64,000 bases of DNA, taken from NCBI RefSeq assembly GCF_003053845.1, contig NZ_QAYG01000007.1, positions 184,552 through 248,551 on the forward strand, in the 5' to 3' direction. The stretch's first letter is position 1; every line of letters starts with the position of its first letter. The translations under genes and the position numbers were made by a program. The notes below the pieces were generated by a model. It saw only the letters and a program-made list of their open reading frames with translations. It did no database searches and was not told the origin of the DNA. The stretch comes from Breoghania corrubedonensis. GTDB lineage: Bacteria; Pseudomonadota; Alphaproteobacteria; Rhizobiales; Stappiaceae. This document shows, one piece after another, positions 48,270-56,529 of this stretch.

Positions 48270-49019
48270 ATGACGCCGTCGCGCCTGCTGGCCTCACTCG
48301 GGCTGATCGCCTTCACCGTATCGCCTGTATCCGCCGCCGACCTGCATGCCTATGTGGGTGCGGGGCTGCGCCAGCCGGTGACGGCGATCGCCGAAGCCTT
48401 CGAAAAGGAAACCGGCAACAAGGTCGAGCTGGAATTCGGCGGCTCGGGCCAGTTGCTCGCCCGCTTCAAGGAGAGCGGGGCCGGCGATCTCTTCATTCCC
48501 GGATCGCTCTTCTATGCCGACAAGCTGGAGAAGGAGGGCGCCGTCGCCTCAAGGCGCATCGTCGTGAAACACACACCGGTGCTGGCGGTGGCCAAGGACA
48601 AGGCGGCCGACATCAAGAGCTTTGCGGATCTGGCGAAGCCCGGGGTGAAGATCGGTATCGGCGACCCCAAGGCCATGGCGCTCGGGCGTTCGGCGCAGGA
48701 TATCCTCAAGGCGTCGGGGCTTGGCGACAAGATCGAGCCGAATATTACCGTGCGCGCGGCGACGGTGAAGCAGCTCGAACTCTATCTTTTCGACGGCGAC
48801 GTCGATGCGGCCATCGTGTCGGCAAGCGGCGTGGCGATGAACATGGACAAGGTGTCGGTGATCTCGATCCCCGACGACTGGTATGAGGCGGAACTTGTGC
48901 CGGTCGTGGTGCTGGCGACCTCCCGGGATCGCGACGCCGCGGAAGCGCTGGCCGAGAGGCTGGGTTCGCCGGAAGGGCTGGCGGTCTGGAAGCGCTTCGG
49001 CTTCCAGCCTGTCGATTGA
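48270..49019 (+). CDS. modA: Molybdate-type ABC transporter, periplasmic binding protein
   Basis: This 249-residue type II binding protein has a signal peptide (cleavage near VSA, residue 22). The mature start DLHAYVGAGLRQPV and ELEFGGSGQLLARFKESGAGDLFIPG follow the ModA/WtpA pattern of an oxyanion site with serine and glycine. ATG 48270 is preferred over 48252 because TGGAG lies nine bases before it and it gives a standard signal peptide. With the permease, ATPase, ModD and ModE-like box, molybdate is the best guess; tungstate cannot be excluded. Confidence 0.87.
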   Translation: MTPSRLLASLGLIAFTVSPVSAADLHAYVGAGLRQPVTAIAEAFEKETGNKVELEFGGSGQLLARFKESGAGDLFIPGSLFYADKLEKEGAVASRRIVVKHTPVLAVAKDKAADIKSFADLAKPGVKIGIGDPKAMALGRSAQDILKASGLGDKIEPNITVRAATVKQLELYLFDGDVDAAIVSASGVAMNMDKVSVISIPDDWYEAELVPVVVLATSRDRDAAEALAERLGSPEGLAVWKRFGFQPVD

Positions 49020-49032
49020 CGAGGGTTCGGGT

Positions 49033-49854
49033 TTGGCTCCGGTGACGGGCGGGCGGCGGGCTACGACGCCGCTCGACATCGTGCTCGTGCTGCCGCTGGC
49101 GGTGATCGGGCTTGCCATCGTTGCGGTGGTTTTCGGGCTCGTCGCAAGGCTGACGCCGGGCGAACTCATGGCGGCGCTGCAGGAGCGGGAGACCCTGTTC
49201 GCGCTGCGCCTGTCGCTGACCACGTCGCTGATCTCCCTTGCGATCGCGGTCACGCTCGGCGTGCCGGCGGCCTACCTTCTGGCCCGCCGGCACGTGCCGG
49301 GGATGGCGCTTGTCGACACGCTGCTCGATCTGCCGCTGGTGATGCCGCCGCTTGTGGCCGGGCTCGGGCTTCTTTTCGTCATCGGTCGCCAGTCCCCGGT
49401 TCCTCCGCTCGCCCGGCTGGGCGCGGAGCTTCTTTTTTCCCCCGCCGGCATCGTGCTGGCGCAGAGTTTCGTCGCGACCACGATCGTGCTGCGCAGCGCG
49501 AAGGCGGCGTTTGTCGCGGTTGATCCGGGTTATCGCGCTGTGGCCGGCACACTCGGGCTGTCGCCGGCGCGGGTGCTGCTGTCCATCGATCTGCCGCTGG
49601 CCGCCGGCGGTATCGCGGCGGGTGTGGTTCTGGCATGGGCCCGCGCTCTCGGGGAATTCGGCGCGACGCTGATGGTGGCGGGCGCCACCCGGCTGCACAC
49701 AGAAACCCTGCCGATGGCGATCTTTCTCAACATCGCCACCGGGGAGACCGGGGTTGCGGTCGCCTGCGCGCTTGTTCTCATGGCGACCGCATTTCTCCTG
49801 CTGCTCCTCATGCGCGCGCTTGGCGGCGGCCCGTCGCATCGGAACTGGTCATGA
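49033..49854 (+). CDS. modB: Molybdate-type ABC transporter, permease
   Basis: This protein of about 273 residues has six membrane segments. The coupling loop ARALGEFGATLMVAG (EAA motif) lies near residues 205-219 and contacts the ATPase. TTG 49033 is the probable start, with GAGGG seven bases upstream and 13 bases after the modA stop; a GTG three codons later is possible. The longer frame into modA is a shadow. Its stop overlaps the ATPase start (ATGA). Confidence 0.87.
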   Translation: MAPVTGGRRATTPLDIVLVLPLAVIGLAIVAVVFGLVARLTPGELMAALQERETLFALRLSLTTSLISLAIAVTLGVPAAYLLARRHVPGMALVDTLLDLPLVMPPLVAGLGLLFVIGRQSPVPPLARLGAELLFSPAGIVLAQSFVATTIVLRSAKAAFVAVDPGYRAVAGTLGLSPARVLLSIDLPLAAGGIAAGVVLAWARALGEFGATLMVAGATRLHTETLPMAIFLNIATGETGVAVACALVLMATAFLLLLLMRALGGGPSHRNWS

Positions 49855-51425
49855 ACGGACGGGCGGTCAGGCTTGGCGGGGTCGCGGCGGGCATCCTGAA
49901 GGGGGTCGATCTGGATGTGGCGCCCGGCGGTTTCCTCGCCATCATCGGTCCTTCGGGGGCAGGCAAGAGCACGCTGTTGAAGGTGATCGCCGGGTTGATG
50001 CCTCATGAGGGCGGTATCGAATGCGGCGGTGCGGGCTTCGAACGGCTGCCGCCGCACAAGCGCAATATCGGCTATGTGCCGCAGGATCTCTGTCTTTTCC
50101 CCCATCGCACCATCGCCGGCAATCTGCGTCTGGCGCTCAGGCGCAGCCGGTTCTCGAGGGCGCAATGGCCGGGCCGCATCGCCGCACAGCTCGACATGCT
50201 GCGGATCTCGCATCTGGCCGAGCGGCTGCCGACATGTGTCAGCGGCGGGGAGAGACAGCGTGTCGCGCTCGCCCGCGCGCTTGTCGGCGAGCCGTCGCTT
50301 ATGCTGCTCGACGAACCGTTCTCCAGCCTCGATCCGGAAACGGCGGAGCGGCTGAGAGGTGAGTTGCGGGCAATTCATGACCGGCTTGGGCTCACCACGC
50401 TGATGGTCACGCACAATATGGAAGAGGCCTTCGAATTGGGAGACAGGGTGCTGCGGATGGAGGACGGGCGGCTTTGCCCGGCCGTTCGGCCGCGATGCGC
50501 TACCCTTCATCGCGAATCGGTTCCAGGTCCCGATATGCCCGATCCGGCGCGGGGCCGTTCGACACTTCAGGAAGAAACGACCATGATTATCCTTTCGGAC
50601 GCAGAACTTGACGCGCTGGTGGCCCAGGATGTGCCCTGCGGCGACCTGACGACGGACATTCTGGCCATCGGCGCGATGCCGGCCCGCATGACGTTCACCG
50701 CCCGCGAGGAGATGGTGCTTTGCGGCTCGGAGGAGGCGGCGCGGATGATCGAGCGGGCCGGCGGCAGGGTCATCAGCTTCGCGGCGAGCGGCACGCGGAC
50801 GGCGCCGGGGACGGTGTTTCTGGAGGCGGAAGGATCGGCCGCCGCGTTGCACCGGACCTGGAAGGTCTCCATGACGCTCGTCGAATACGCTTCGGGGATC
50901 GCAACGCGGGCAGGCCGGCTGGTCGCTGCCGCACGCGGCGCCAATCCCGATATTGGCGTTGCCTGCACGCGCAAGAATTTTCCCGGCACCAAGACGATCA
51001 GCGTCAAGGCGGTGACGGCCGGGGGCGCGTCCATGCACCGGCTGGGGCTTTCGGAGACGGTGCTTGTCTTTCCCAACCACATGGCGTTCCTGTCCGGGCC
51101 ACTGGAGGACTGGGTCTCCCGCGCCAAGGCGCAAGTTGCGGAAAAGAAGCTGATGGTGGAAAGCGACGATGTCGATGACGCCGAAGCCCTGGCGCGCGCC
51201 GGCGTCGACGTCGTGCAGCTCGACAAGATGCCGGTGGAAGCGGTGGCCGAAGTCGTCGCTCGGGTAAACCGGCTCGGGCTTTCAACCGTTGTCACCGCGA
51301 CCGGCGGTATCAACGTGGAGAATGCCGCCGCCTATGCGGCGACGGGATGCGCGCTGCTGGTGACATCGTCGTGTTATTTTGGCCGGCCGGCGGATGTGAA
51401 GGTGGTTATCGTGCCGAAGGGATAA
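49851..51425 (+). CDS. Molybdate-type ABC ATPase read through in frame into ModD (ModC-ModD)
   Basis: A single 524-codon frame without a stop joins two normally separate proteins. Residues 1-218 form an ABC ATPase: Walker A GPSGAGKST (33-41), signature SGGERQRVALARAL, Walker B LLLDEPFSSLD. ModC proteins are usually about 350 residues with a C-terminal molybdopterin-binding domain; that domain is missing here. Residues 219-244 are an irregular proline/arginine-rich linker, and from residue 245 the sequence is ModD. The ATPase start overlaps the permease stop. Either a true fusion is made, or the ATPase lost its own stop codon and ModD is mostly made from the internal start at 50583. Confidence 0.8.
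   Translation: MNGRAVRLGGVAAGILKGVDLDVAPGGFLAIIGPSGAGKSTLLKVIAGLMPHEGGIECGGAGFERLPPHKRNIGYVPQDLCLFPHRTIAGNLRLALRRSRFSRAQWPGRIAAQLDMLRISHLAERLPTCVSGGERQRVALARALVGEPSLMLLDEPFSSLDPETAERLRGELRAIHDRLGLTTLMVTHNMEEAFELGDRVLRMEDGRLCPAVRPRCATLHRESVPGPDMPDPARGRSTLQEETTMIILSDAELDALVAQDVPCGDLTTDILAIGAMPARMTFTAREEMVLCGSEEAARMIERAGGRVISFAASGTRTAPGTVFLEAEGSAAALHRTWKVSMTLVEYASGIATRAGRLVAAARGANPDIGVACTRKNFPGTKTISVKAVTAGGASMHRLGLSETVLVFPNHMAFLSGPLEDWVSRAKAQVAEKKLMVESDDVDDAEALARAGVDVVQLDKMPVEAVAEVVARVNRLGLSTVVTATGGINVENAAAYAATGCALLVTSSCYFGRPADVKVVIVPKG
50583..51425 (+). CDS. modD: ModD, nicotinate-phosphoribosyltransferase-like protein (internal start)
   Basis: The 280-residue ModD part resembles quinolinate phosphoribosyltransferase (NadC): it begins ILSDAELDALVAQDVPCGDLTTDIL, has TRKNFPGTKTISVKAV as the phosphoribosyl-phosphate site region, HRLGLSETVLVFPNH, and the C-terminal barrel with TGGINVENAAAYAATG. 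It occurs in molybdate transport operons, with unknown biochemical role. ATG 50583 has AGGAAG eight bases upstream, a good independent start, so it is listed separately from the upstream fused frame. Confidence 0.85.
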   Translation: MIILSDAELDALVAQDVPCGDLTTDILAIGAMPARMTFTAREEMVLCGSEEAARMIERAGGRVISFAASGTRTAPGTVFLEAEGSAAALHRTWKVSMTLVEYASGIATRAGRLVAAARGANPDIGVACTRKNFPGTKTISVKAVTAGGASMHRLGLSETVLVFPNHMAFLSGPLEDWVSRAKAQVAEKKLMVESDDVDDAEALARAGVDVVQLDKMPVEAVAEVVARVNRLGLSTVVTATGGINVENAAAYAATGCALLVTSSCYFGRPADVKVVIVPKG

Positions 51426-51447
51426 GGGGGTGGCGGCGCCATAAGAA

Positions 51448-51473
51448 AGACGCCCCGGGTGACCGGGGCGTCT
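51448..51473. terminator. Strong hairpin between modD and the convergent hsp20 gene
   Basis: AGACGCCCCGG and CCGGGGCGTCT form a perfect 11-base stem with a GTGA loop, 23 bases after the ModD stop and 47 bases after the hsp20 stop on the other strand. An A-rich run (ATAAGAAAG) to its left becomes CTTTCTTAT on the minus strand, which makes it the likely hsp20 terminator and possibly a bidirectional end. Confidence 0.65.
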
Positions 51474-51520
51474 GCTGAGGGCCAGCCCGGGGGAACCGGC
51501 CCTTGATCGAGGTGGCGCGG

Positions 51521-51979
51521 TTACGCGGCCGAGGCCTCGATTTGCTTTTCGGCCTCGCCGGCGTTGCGGATGGCGATCTTGCGGGGCTTCATGGCCTCCG
51601 GAATCTCGCGCACGAGGTCGATGTGCAGGAGCCCATTCTTCAGGCTGGCGCCGCGCACTTCCACATGATCGGCAAGCTGGAAGCGGCGCTCGAAGGCGCG
51701 CGCGGCGATACCGCGATGAAGAACGCGGGACTCTTCGCCATCCTCGTCCGTCTTCTCACCCTTGACGACGAGGATCGATTCCCGCGACTCGATGGAGAGA
51801 TCCTCCTCCGAGAAGCCCGCCACCGCCATGGTAATACGGTAGGCGTTTTCGCCGGTGAGCTCGATGTTGTAGGGCGGATAACCGGCATTGGCCTCGTTGC
51901 CGACATTGTCGAGCAGCGAGAAAAGGCGGTCGAAGCCAACGGTGGAACGATAGAGGGGGGAAAGATCGAAATGACGCAT
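51521..51979 (-). CDS. Small heat-shock protein, Hsp20/IbpA family
   Basis: This 152-residue chaperone opens with [20 protein letters not shown], typical of class A rhizobial small heat-shock proteins. The alpha-crystallin domain (about 35-130) has [32 protein letters not shown] and the GLLHIDL motif near its end; the C-terminal tail has the K-IAI-type I-x-I anchor. These proteins bind unfolding proteins without ATP. ATG 51979 follows AAAGGAGGA, which is itself buried in the hairpin described at 51980-52080. Heat induction by the RNA thermometer is therefore expected. Confidence 0.93.
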   Translation of the reverse strand: MRHFDLSPLYRSTVGFDRLFSLLDNVGNEANAGYPPYNIELTGENAYRITMAVAGFSEEDLSIESRESILVVKGEKTDEDGEESRVLHRGIAARAFERRFQLADHVEVRGASLKNGLLHIDLVREIPEAMKPRKIAIRNAGEAEKQIEASAA

Positions 51980-52080
51980 CGGATAGTCCTCCTTTGAGCG
52001 ACTGATCTGTTGAAACGCCGTTCTTCGCCGCGCCCGGTTCACCGGGCCCAGGTCGTTGAAGAACGAGCCGGTGCTCCTTT
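51980..52080 (-). ncRNA. ROSE-type RNA thermometer in the hsp20 leader
   Basis: On the minus strand the last hairpin before the start codon is AGTCGCTC-AAAG-GAGGACT (52003 to 51985). UCGCU pairs with AGGA of the ribosome binding site and leaves one bulged G, which is exactly the UYGCU/AGGA arrangement that defines ROSE elements of rhizobial small heat-shock genes. Further upstream CGTTCTTC (52065-52058) can pair with GAAGAACG (52026-52019) around an inner GCCCGG/CCGGGC stem (52047-52032), giving the multi-hairpin leader expected. At low temperature the ribosome site would be masked; heating melts it. Confidence 0.82.
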
Positions 52081-52321
52081 TCGTCCGCCGTCATTGGCCG
52101 GACGGAAACACCGTTCAGCGGGCCCCTTGGGGCACCCGCTCAACGTAGATGGGAACGGGTTTCGGGGGATTCAAGACCTCGCCGCGCGTACGGCGCGCAA
52201 GGCATGAACAGCGTCTGAATGCCCTCTTGAAGCCCGGTTCAGGCGCGGTCTGCAAAGTTCTCTTCATCCAATGAGGAGGCCGGCGAAAAGGCAGGCCCGA
52301 AACCGGAAAAGGAGAGCCACC

Positions 52322-52789
52322 ATGACACGAACAATCCGAAAGACCTCCGTTCGCCGGATGGGCGTCGTGCGCGCAATCGTTGCAGCAGGCGCCCTGGCCC
52401 TCGCCGCCGGCGTCGCGCAATCGGCCTCGGCCGCAACCGAATATCGCTCGCCAGCCGCCGAACGCCTCGACACCGCTCGCCCCGGCACCGGATTGCAGAA
52501 GGTCGCGCACCGGGAACGGTTCGCTGAACAGCGCGCGACGCGTCGTTCGCACAGGGAAATGCGACGTCACGAACGCCGGTTCCGCACACTCGATCGCCGC
52601 GATGTGGTGAAGGTTCTGCATCGCCGCGGCTATCACAAGGTTCACCACGTGCGTCGCGTCGGCCGCATCTATCGCGCGGAGGCGGTTTCGCGTCACGGCC
52701 GGGCGTTTCGGGTCTTCGTCAATGCCCGTACCGGGCGCATCGTCGATGTCCAGCGGCTCCACTGGCCGCGCCCGGCCTATCGCTGGTAG
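52322..52789 (+). CDS. Small exported basic protein with PepSY-like C-terminus
   Basis: The 155-residue protein has a signal peptide ending near SASAA (residue 37). The mature part is strongly basic (many Arg and His), with about 50 charged residues leading into VVKVLHRRGYHKVHHVRRVGRIYRAEAV and VNARTGRIVDVQRL, which resembles a PepSY fold: a helix, then two strands ending in the D/V-x-x-TGxIV pattern. ATG 52322 follows AAAGGAGAG. PepSY domains regulate peptidases or bind metals; nothing more specific can be said. The high histidine content may point to metal binding. Confidence 0.75.
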   Translation: MTRTIRKTSVRRMGVVRAIVAAGALALAAGVAQSASAATEYRSPAAERLDTARPGTGLQKVAHRERFAEQRATRRSHREMRRHERRFRTLDRRDVVKVLHRRGYHKVHHVRRVGRIYRAEAVSRHGRAFRVFVNARTGRIVDVQRLHWPRPAYRW

Positions 52790-53004
52790 GCTCTCTGTCC
52801 GATCCGCAGACGAGGCCGGGCCGCTCTTCGTGATGAGGCCCGGCCGTCATATCCCATGTCACGCGGTGGGCAAGGTGCAGTGTCGCTGTTGTGGGAGGCT
52901 CGCGGCTTCGCTATGACTTTTCCAGCACCCGAATGCGTCTCACGGATCCCGCTGCGGGCAGGGGAGGCGTTGACGCTTGTTACGCCCGTTTTGCGGACCC
53001 GTTC

Positions 53005-53949
53005 ATGGACCTCGTCGCACATCCCGACAATCCGCTGCCCGCCGGCACCAAGACCGGCTTTGTCACGACCGAAGACGGCCGGCGTATCCGCTATGCGCGG
53101 TTTCCGGCCACCGTTTCTCCGGTCAGGGGAACTGTGACGATCCTGCAGGGGCGCGCGGAGTTCATCGAAAAGTACTTCGAGACGGTGGAGGACCTGCGCA
53201 AGCGCGGCTTCGCCGTCGTCGCCTTCGACTGGCGCGGACAGGGCGGATCGGAGCGGCTTCTCGCCAATCACCGGCGCGGCTATGTGGACAGCGTGCATGA
53301 ATATGTCCGAGACACGGTCGCGGTGGTCGAGCAGGTGAGCATGCCGGACTGCCCGGGTCCGCATTTCGCGCTGTGCCATTCCACCGGCGGGCTGGTCGCC
53401 CTTCTGGGGCATGTGCGCCTGCGCACCATGTTCGACCGCATGGTGCTCGTCTCGCCGTTGATCGGGCTCGGCCGGTTCGGCCCGCCGCCGCGCGTCATCG
53501 CGCCCTTGGCGGCGATCCTGACGACGATCGGGCTGGCGGAGATGCCGCTCGCGATCACCGATACGCGCGAAGACAACAACCGTTTCGACGACAATCCGCT
53601 GAGCCATGACGCGGATCGCTTCGCGCGCACGCTGGAGATTCTCCGGCAGGCGCCCGAACTCGATACGGGGCCGGCGACCATCGGCTGGCTCAATGCCGCC
53701 TGCCGCGCGATGCGCAGGGTGCGGTCCTACGATTTCGCGCCCGAGGTCTCGCTGCCGCTGCTGATGATCGCCGCCGGCGGTGACCGGGTCGTCTCCAGTC
53801 CGGCCGCGGAAGAGCTCTGTTCGCGCATGCGGGCCGCCGGGTATGTCGAAATTCCCGGCGCCCGGCACGAACTGATGATGGAGGCAGATCGCTTCCGTGA
53901 ACAGTTCTGGGCCGCCTTCGACGCGTTCATTCCCGGCAGCGACGACTAG
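53005..53949 (+). CDS. Alpha/beta hydrolase, lysophospholipase/monoacylglycerol-lipase-like
   Basis: This protein of about 314 residues has an alpha/beta-hydrolase fold: GTVTILQGRAEFIEKY, AFDWRGQGGSER, then the nucleophile elbow FALCHSTGGLVAL (the usual first glycine of GxSxG is cysteine), an acid candidate in IAAGGDRVV and the catalytic histidine in GARHELMMEAD. It resembles PldB/YqiK-type lysophospholipases without a signal peptide. The start is uncertain: ATG 53005 is used; ATG 52933 is in frame. Neither has a strong ribosome site. Confidence 0.82.
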   Translation: MDLVAHPDNPLPAGTKTGFVTTEDGRRIRYARFPATVSPVRGTVTILQGRAEFIEKYFETVEDLRKRGFAVVAFDWRGQGGSERLLANHRRGYVDSVHEYVRDTVAVVEQVSMPDCPGPHFALCHSTGGLVALLGHVRLRTMFDRMVLVSPLIGLGRFGPPPRVIAPLAAILTTIGLAEMPLAITDTREDNNRFDDNPLSHDADRFARTLEILRQAPELDTGPATIGWLNAACRAMRRVRSYDFAPEVSLPLLMIAAGGDRVVSSPAAEELCSRMRAAGYVEIPGARHELMMEADRFREQFWAAFDAFIPGSDD

Positions 53950-53954
53950 CCATT

Positions 53955-54011
53955 CCCGCAAGCGACGGTGAGGCCCGCAAGCGACGGTGAGGCCCGCAAG
54001 CGGCGGTGGGG
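53955..54011. repeat. Three tandem copies of a 19-base unit
   Basis: The unit CCCGCAAGCGACGGTGAGG occurs at 53955-53973 and 53974-53992 exactly, and a third copy with three changes fills 53993-54011. It lies right after the hydrolase stop, in the 134-base gap before the convergent phosphatase gene. Such short perfect arrays usually arise by slippage and may vary in copy number between strains. Confidence 0.85.
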
Positions 54012-54083
54012 CCGCATTCGGCATGCGGGCCGCATCGGGCCCGGTGATGCCGGTGGATCATGGGGTTGCGCGCAGGTTCGCGG

Positions 54084-54920
54084 CTATGCCCGGCAGATCG
54101 CCAGTTCGCGCAAGACTGCTTCATGAAGGGCCGGATCGCCGCTCGCTACGATGCGGCCCCCCTCGTCGGCCGGGGCGCCGGTCCAGGTGGTGACGACGCC
54201 GCCGGCTCCCTCCACGATCGGCACGAGGGCGACGATATCGTAGGCTTCTAGTCCAGCCTCGATAACCAGATCGGCCTGACCGGCGGCAAGCATGCAGTAG
54301 CCGTAGCAGTCGGTGCCGTAGCGTGCAAGGCGGACCTCGCGTTCCACCGCATCGTAGGCCGGGCGCTCGTCGTGATCGAAAAGCGCGGGCGTGGTGGTGA
54401 AGAGAATCGCATCGGAAAGATCTGCGCACTTGCGCGTTTTCAAAGCGCCGTCTCCCCGAGGACCGCGATAGCGCGCGCTCTTGCCGTCGCCGTAGAAGCG
54501 CTCGCCGATATAGGGCTGCGCCATCATGCCGAGCGCCGGGCGCCCGTTTTCCATCAGGCCGATCAGCGTTCCCCAAAGCGGGATGCCGGCAATGAAGGAT
54601 CGGGTGCCGTCGATGGGGTCGAGCACCCAGACGTGATCCGCGTCCTGCCGAAGCTTGCCGTATTCCTCGCCGACAATGCCATGGTCGGGGTAGGTCGTTT
54701 CGATCAGTTCGCGCATCACCCGTTCCGCACCGCGGTCCGCTTCCGTCACCGGATCGTAGCGGCGCGTATCGTCGGATGCCGCATCCTTCTTTCCCTTGTT
54801 GTCGACGTGGATCGCAGCGCGGAAACCCGCCAGCGCCTCGGCGGCCGCGGCATCGGCGAGGCGATGGGCGAAATCGGTATAGGTATGTTTCTGGTGCATA
54901 TCTGCCATGTCTTGATGCAT
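54084..54920 (-). CDS. Inositol-monophosphatase-family enzyme, histidinol-phosphatase (HisN) type
   Basis: This protein of about 278 residues carries all three magnesium-site motifs: GEEYG (near residue 83), DPIDGTRSFIAG (near 100-111) and the AYDIVALVPIVEGAGG block near 225-240. RRYDPVTEADRGAERVM and PLWGTLIGL match the HisN group that hydrolyses histidinol phosphate; SuhB-type inositol phosphatases are close relatives, so the substrate is open. The first codons contain several candidate starts (GTG 54956, ATG 54920, 54908, 54899), none with a good ribosome site. The mmgR-like RNA gene lies 200 bases upstream, as in other Rhizobiales. Confidence 0.85.
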   Translation of the reverse strand: MHQDMADMHQKHTYTDFAHRLADAAAAEALAGFRAAIHVDNKGKKDAASDDTRRYDPVTEADRGAERVMRELIETTYPDHGIVGEEYGKLRQDADHVWVLDPIDGTRSFIAGIPLWGTLIGLMENGRPALGMMAQPYIGERFYGDGKSARYRGPRGDGALKTRKCADLSDAILFTTTPALFDHDERPAYDAVEREVRLARYGTDCYGYCMLAAGQADLVIEAGLEAYDIVALVPIVEGAGGVVTTWTGAPADEGGRIVASGDPALHEAVLRELAICRA

Positions 54921-55083
54921 ATCACTAAGGTGCGGCGCAGCGTCGCGGACGGCCACGATGCGGCAATATCGCAGGTTCTTGCCGTCGAAACAGCGCTGTA
55001 ATGGTTTACGTAGGGTTCTGTTCCCGTTGCTTGGTCAACACGTGCCCGGATTGTTCGAGGAATGATTCCGGGGTTCGTCCGGG

Positions 55084-55117
55084 TTGACTTTTGTGCGATG
55101 CGGGGGCAGATTGTGCA
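55084..55117 (+). promoter_or_regulatory. Promoter of the mmgR-like RNA
   Basis: TTGACT at 55084-55089 matches a housekeeping -35 hexamer. After a 17-base spacer CAGATT (55107-55112) is a plausible -10. Transcription would begin at about 55118, just ahead of the first hairpin of the RNA. Confidence 0.6.
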
Positions 55118-55203
55118 GTGCGATATGGCTTCATATCGCAGCCCTTCTTGGGCGTTTCCTCCCTAGACTTCAGGCCGCCTCGCAAGAGAGCGGCCTTTTT
55201 TTT
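55118..55203 (+). ncRNA. mmgR: mmgR/suhB (alpha-r8 family) trans-acting small RNA
   Basis: This is a compact RNA gene of about 86 bases. Hairpin 1 is TGCGATATG/CATATCGCA with a GCTT loop (55119-55140); hairpin 2 is GCCC/GGGC (55141-55152); then comes the unpaired core TTTCCTCCCT (55155-55164), identical to the family's conserved motif; a terminator stem AGGCCGC/GCGGCCT (55172-55196) and eight T residues close it. In Sinorhizobium the family limits polyhydroxybutyrate granule build-up and uses Hfq. The pyrimidine core can pair with ribosome binding sites. Its position next to an inositol-monophosphatase-family gene is also typical. Confidence 0.87.
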
Positions 55204-55310
55204 GTCCTGACGCGCGTTCCTGTACGTTGCCGCACGACTGCCTCTTCGTTCGCCCATGGAGGGGGAAGACGCGCGCGCTCCGCCGGCCGGCACATTCGAT
55301 GACGATGTGC

Positions 55311-56240
55311 TCATTCGGCTGCGATGGGCTGAGCCGGCAGGTCGTGGTCGGGAATCGCGGTCAGGTGATGGGCGAAGGTGGCCATGTCGGCGGCCACCCG
55401 CTCGAAGCCACCATGAGGGCAATGGCGGTGTTCATCCATGTAGAGCGCCCGGTTGATCTCCAGTTGCAGCGCGTGGAGGCCCTTGGCCGGACGGCCGTAG
55501 TGTTCGGTGATGAAACCACCGGCATAGGGGCGGTTGTGGGCGACGCGATAGCCCATGCCCTTGAGGATGGCGGTCGCCGCCTCGCTGATATCGGCGGAGC
55601 AGCTTGTGCCGTATCGGTCGCCGAGAATGAAGTCCGGCCGCGATTGCGCATCATGGCCGCGCACGGACGACGGCATGGAGTGGCAGTCGATGAGCACGGC
55701 GTGTCCGAAGGCGACGTGGGTTTCCGCCAGAACCCGGCGCAGCGCGCGATGGTAGGGCTTGTAGAGGGTTTCGATGCGCGACAACCCTTCGGAGACATCA
55801 AGCGGGCCGGAATAGATGTCCTGACGCTCGCCGACTACGCGTGCGATGGTGCCGAGCCCTCCGGCCACCCGCACGGAGCGGATATTGGCGAAAGGCGGCA
55901 GCCGTCCGCGGAACATCTTCGGGTCGAGTTCGTAGGGTTCGCGGTTCACATCCAGATAGGCGCGGGGAAACAGGGCACGGATTAACGGCATGCCCTGGGC
56001 AACGACGCTGGCGAACAGCTCATCGACGAAGGCGTCCTCGGAGCGGCGGATCTGCAACGTGTCGAGGCGCGAGGATTCCAGAAAACCGCGCGGATAGGTG
56101 CGTCCGCTGTGGGGAGAGTTGAAGACGAAAGGCATCCGCTGGCGGGTCGGCTGATGGATCTCCAGGCAGTTTTCTTCCGTGAAGTCGTCAACAAGGTGCA
56201 GGCTCGCGTCAGCCGGATATCTGCCCAAACGCTCGTCCAC
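55311..56240 (-). CDS. N-formylglutamate amidohydrolase family protein (copy 1)
   Basis: The protein has 309 residues. FGase enzymes are zinc hydrolases releasing formate from N-formylglutamate, the last step of one histidine degradation route, though many homologues have unknown substrates. Seen here are FNSPHSGRTYP near residue 40, the acid-base rich RREDAFVDELF segment, AYLDVNREPYELD, and LIDCHSMPSSVRG with a metal-binding histidine. GTG 56240 has AAGAGGTGAC six bases upstream. The gene is next to and divergent from cpdR, the order known from rhizobia. No hut genes are nearby. A second family member is at 62257. Confidence 0.88.
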   Translation of the reverse strand: MDERLGRYPADASLHLVDDFTEENCLEIHQPTRQRMPFVFNSPHSGRTYPRGFLESSRLDTLQIRRSEDAFVDELFASVVAQGMPLIRALFPRAYLDVNREPYELDPKMFRGRLPPFANIRSVRVAGGLGTIARVVGERQDIYSGPLDVSEGLSRIETLYKPYHRALRRVLAETHVAFGHAVLIDCHSMPSSVRGHDAQSRPDFILGDRYGTSCSADISEAATAILKGMGYRVAHNRPYAGGFITEHYGRPAKGLHALQLEINRALYMDEHRHCPHGGFERVAADMATFAHHLTAIPDHDLPAQPIAAE

Positions 56241-56529
56241 GCGTCACCTCTTGCTTCAATCCCCGCGAGGTCCGTCACCCTCGCGATGCCGGTCCTTTGC
56301 CGGCGGTTCCTGCAGGTCCGTCGGGGCCTTCAGGCGTTATCGCGTCAAACAGGTGCCCACAAAGCGCCATTTGAGTCCAGCCGGACGCGCGGGCCGAAAC
56401 GTACCCTATCGGCAATAAGGCGGCGCCGCATTCCAATTTCACCGGATGTTTACATAAATCCATCGTTATGGGATGAAAATGAGTCGGTTGGCCCCTGTAG
56501 GCCGGATTTCCTAAAAACGGTTGTATCAA

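Noticed and set aside
51448..51473. Attachment site or mobile-element end
   Set aside because: The perfect stem between convergent genes is better explained as a transcription terminator; no integrase or direct repeat pair is present.
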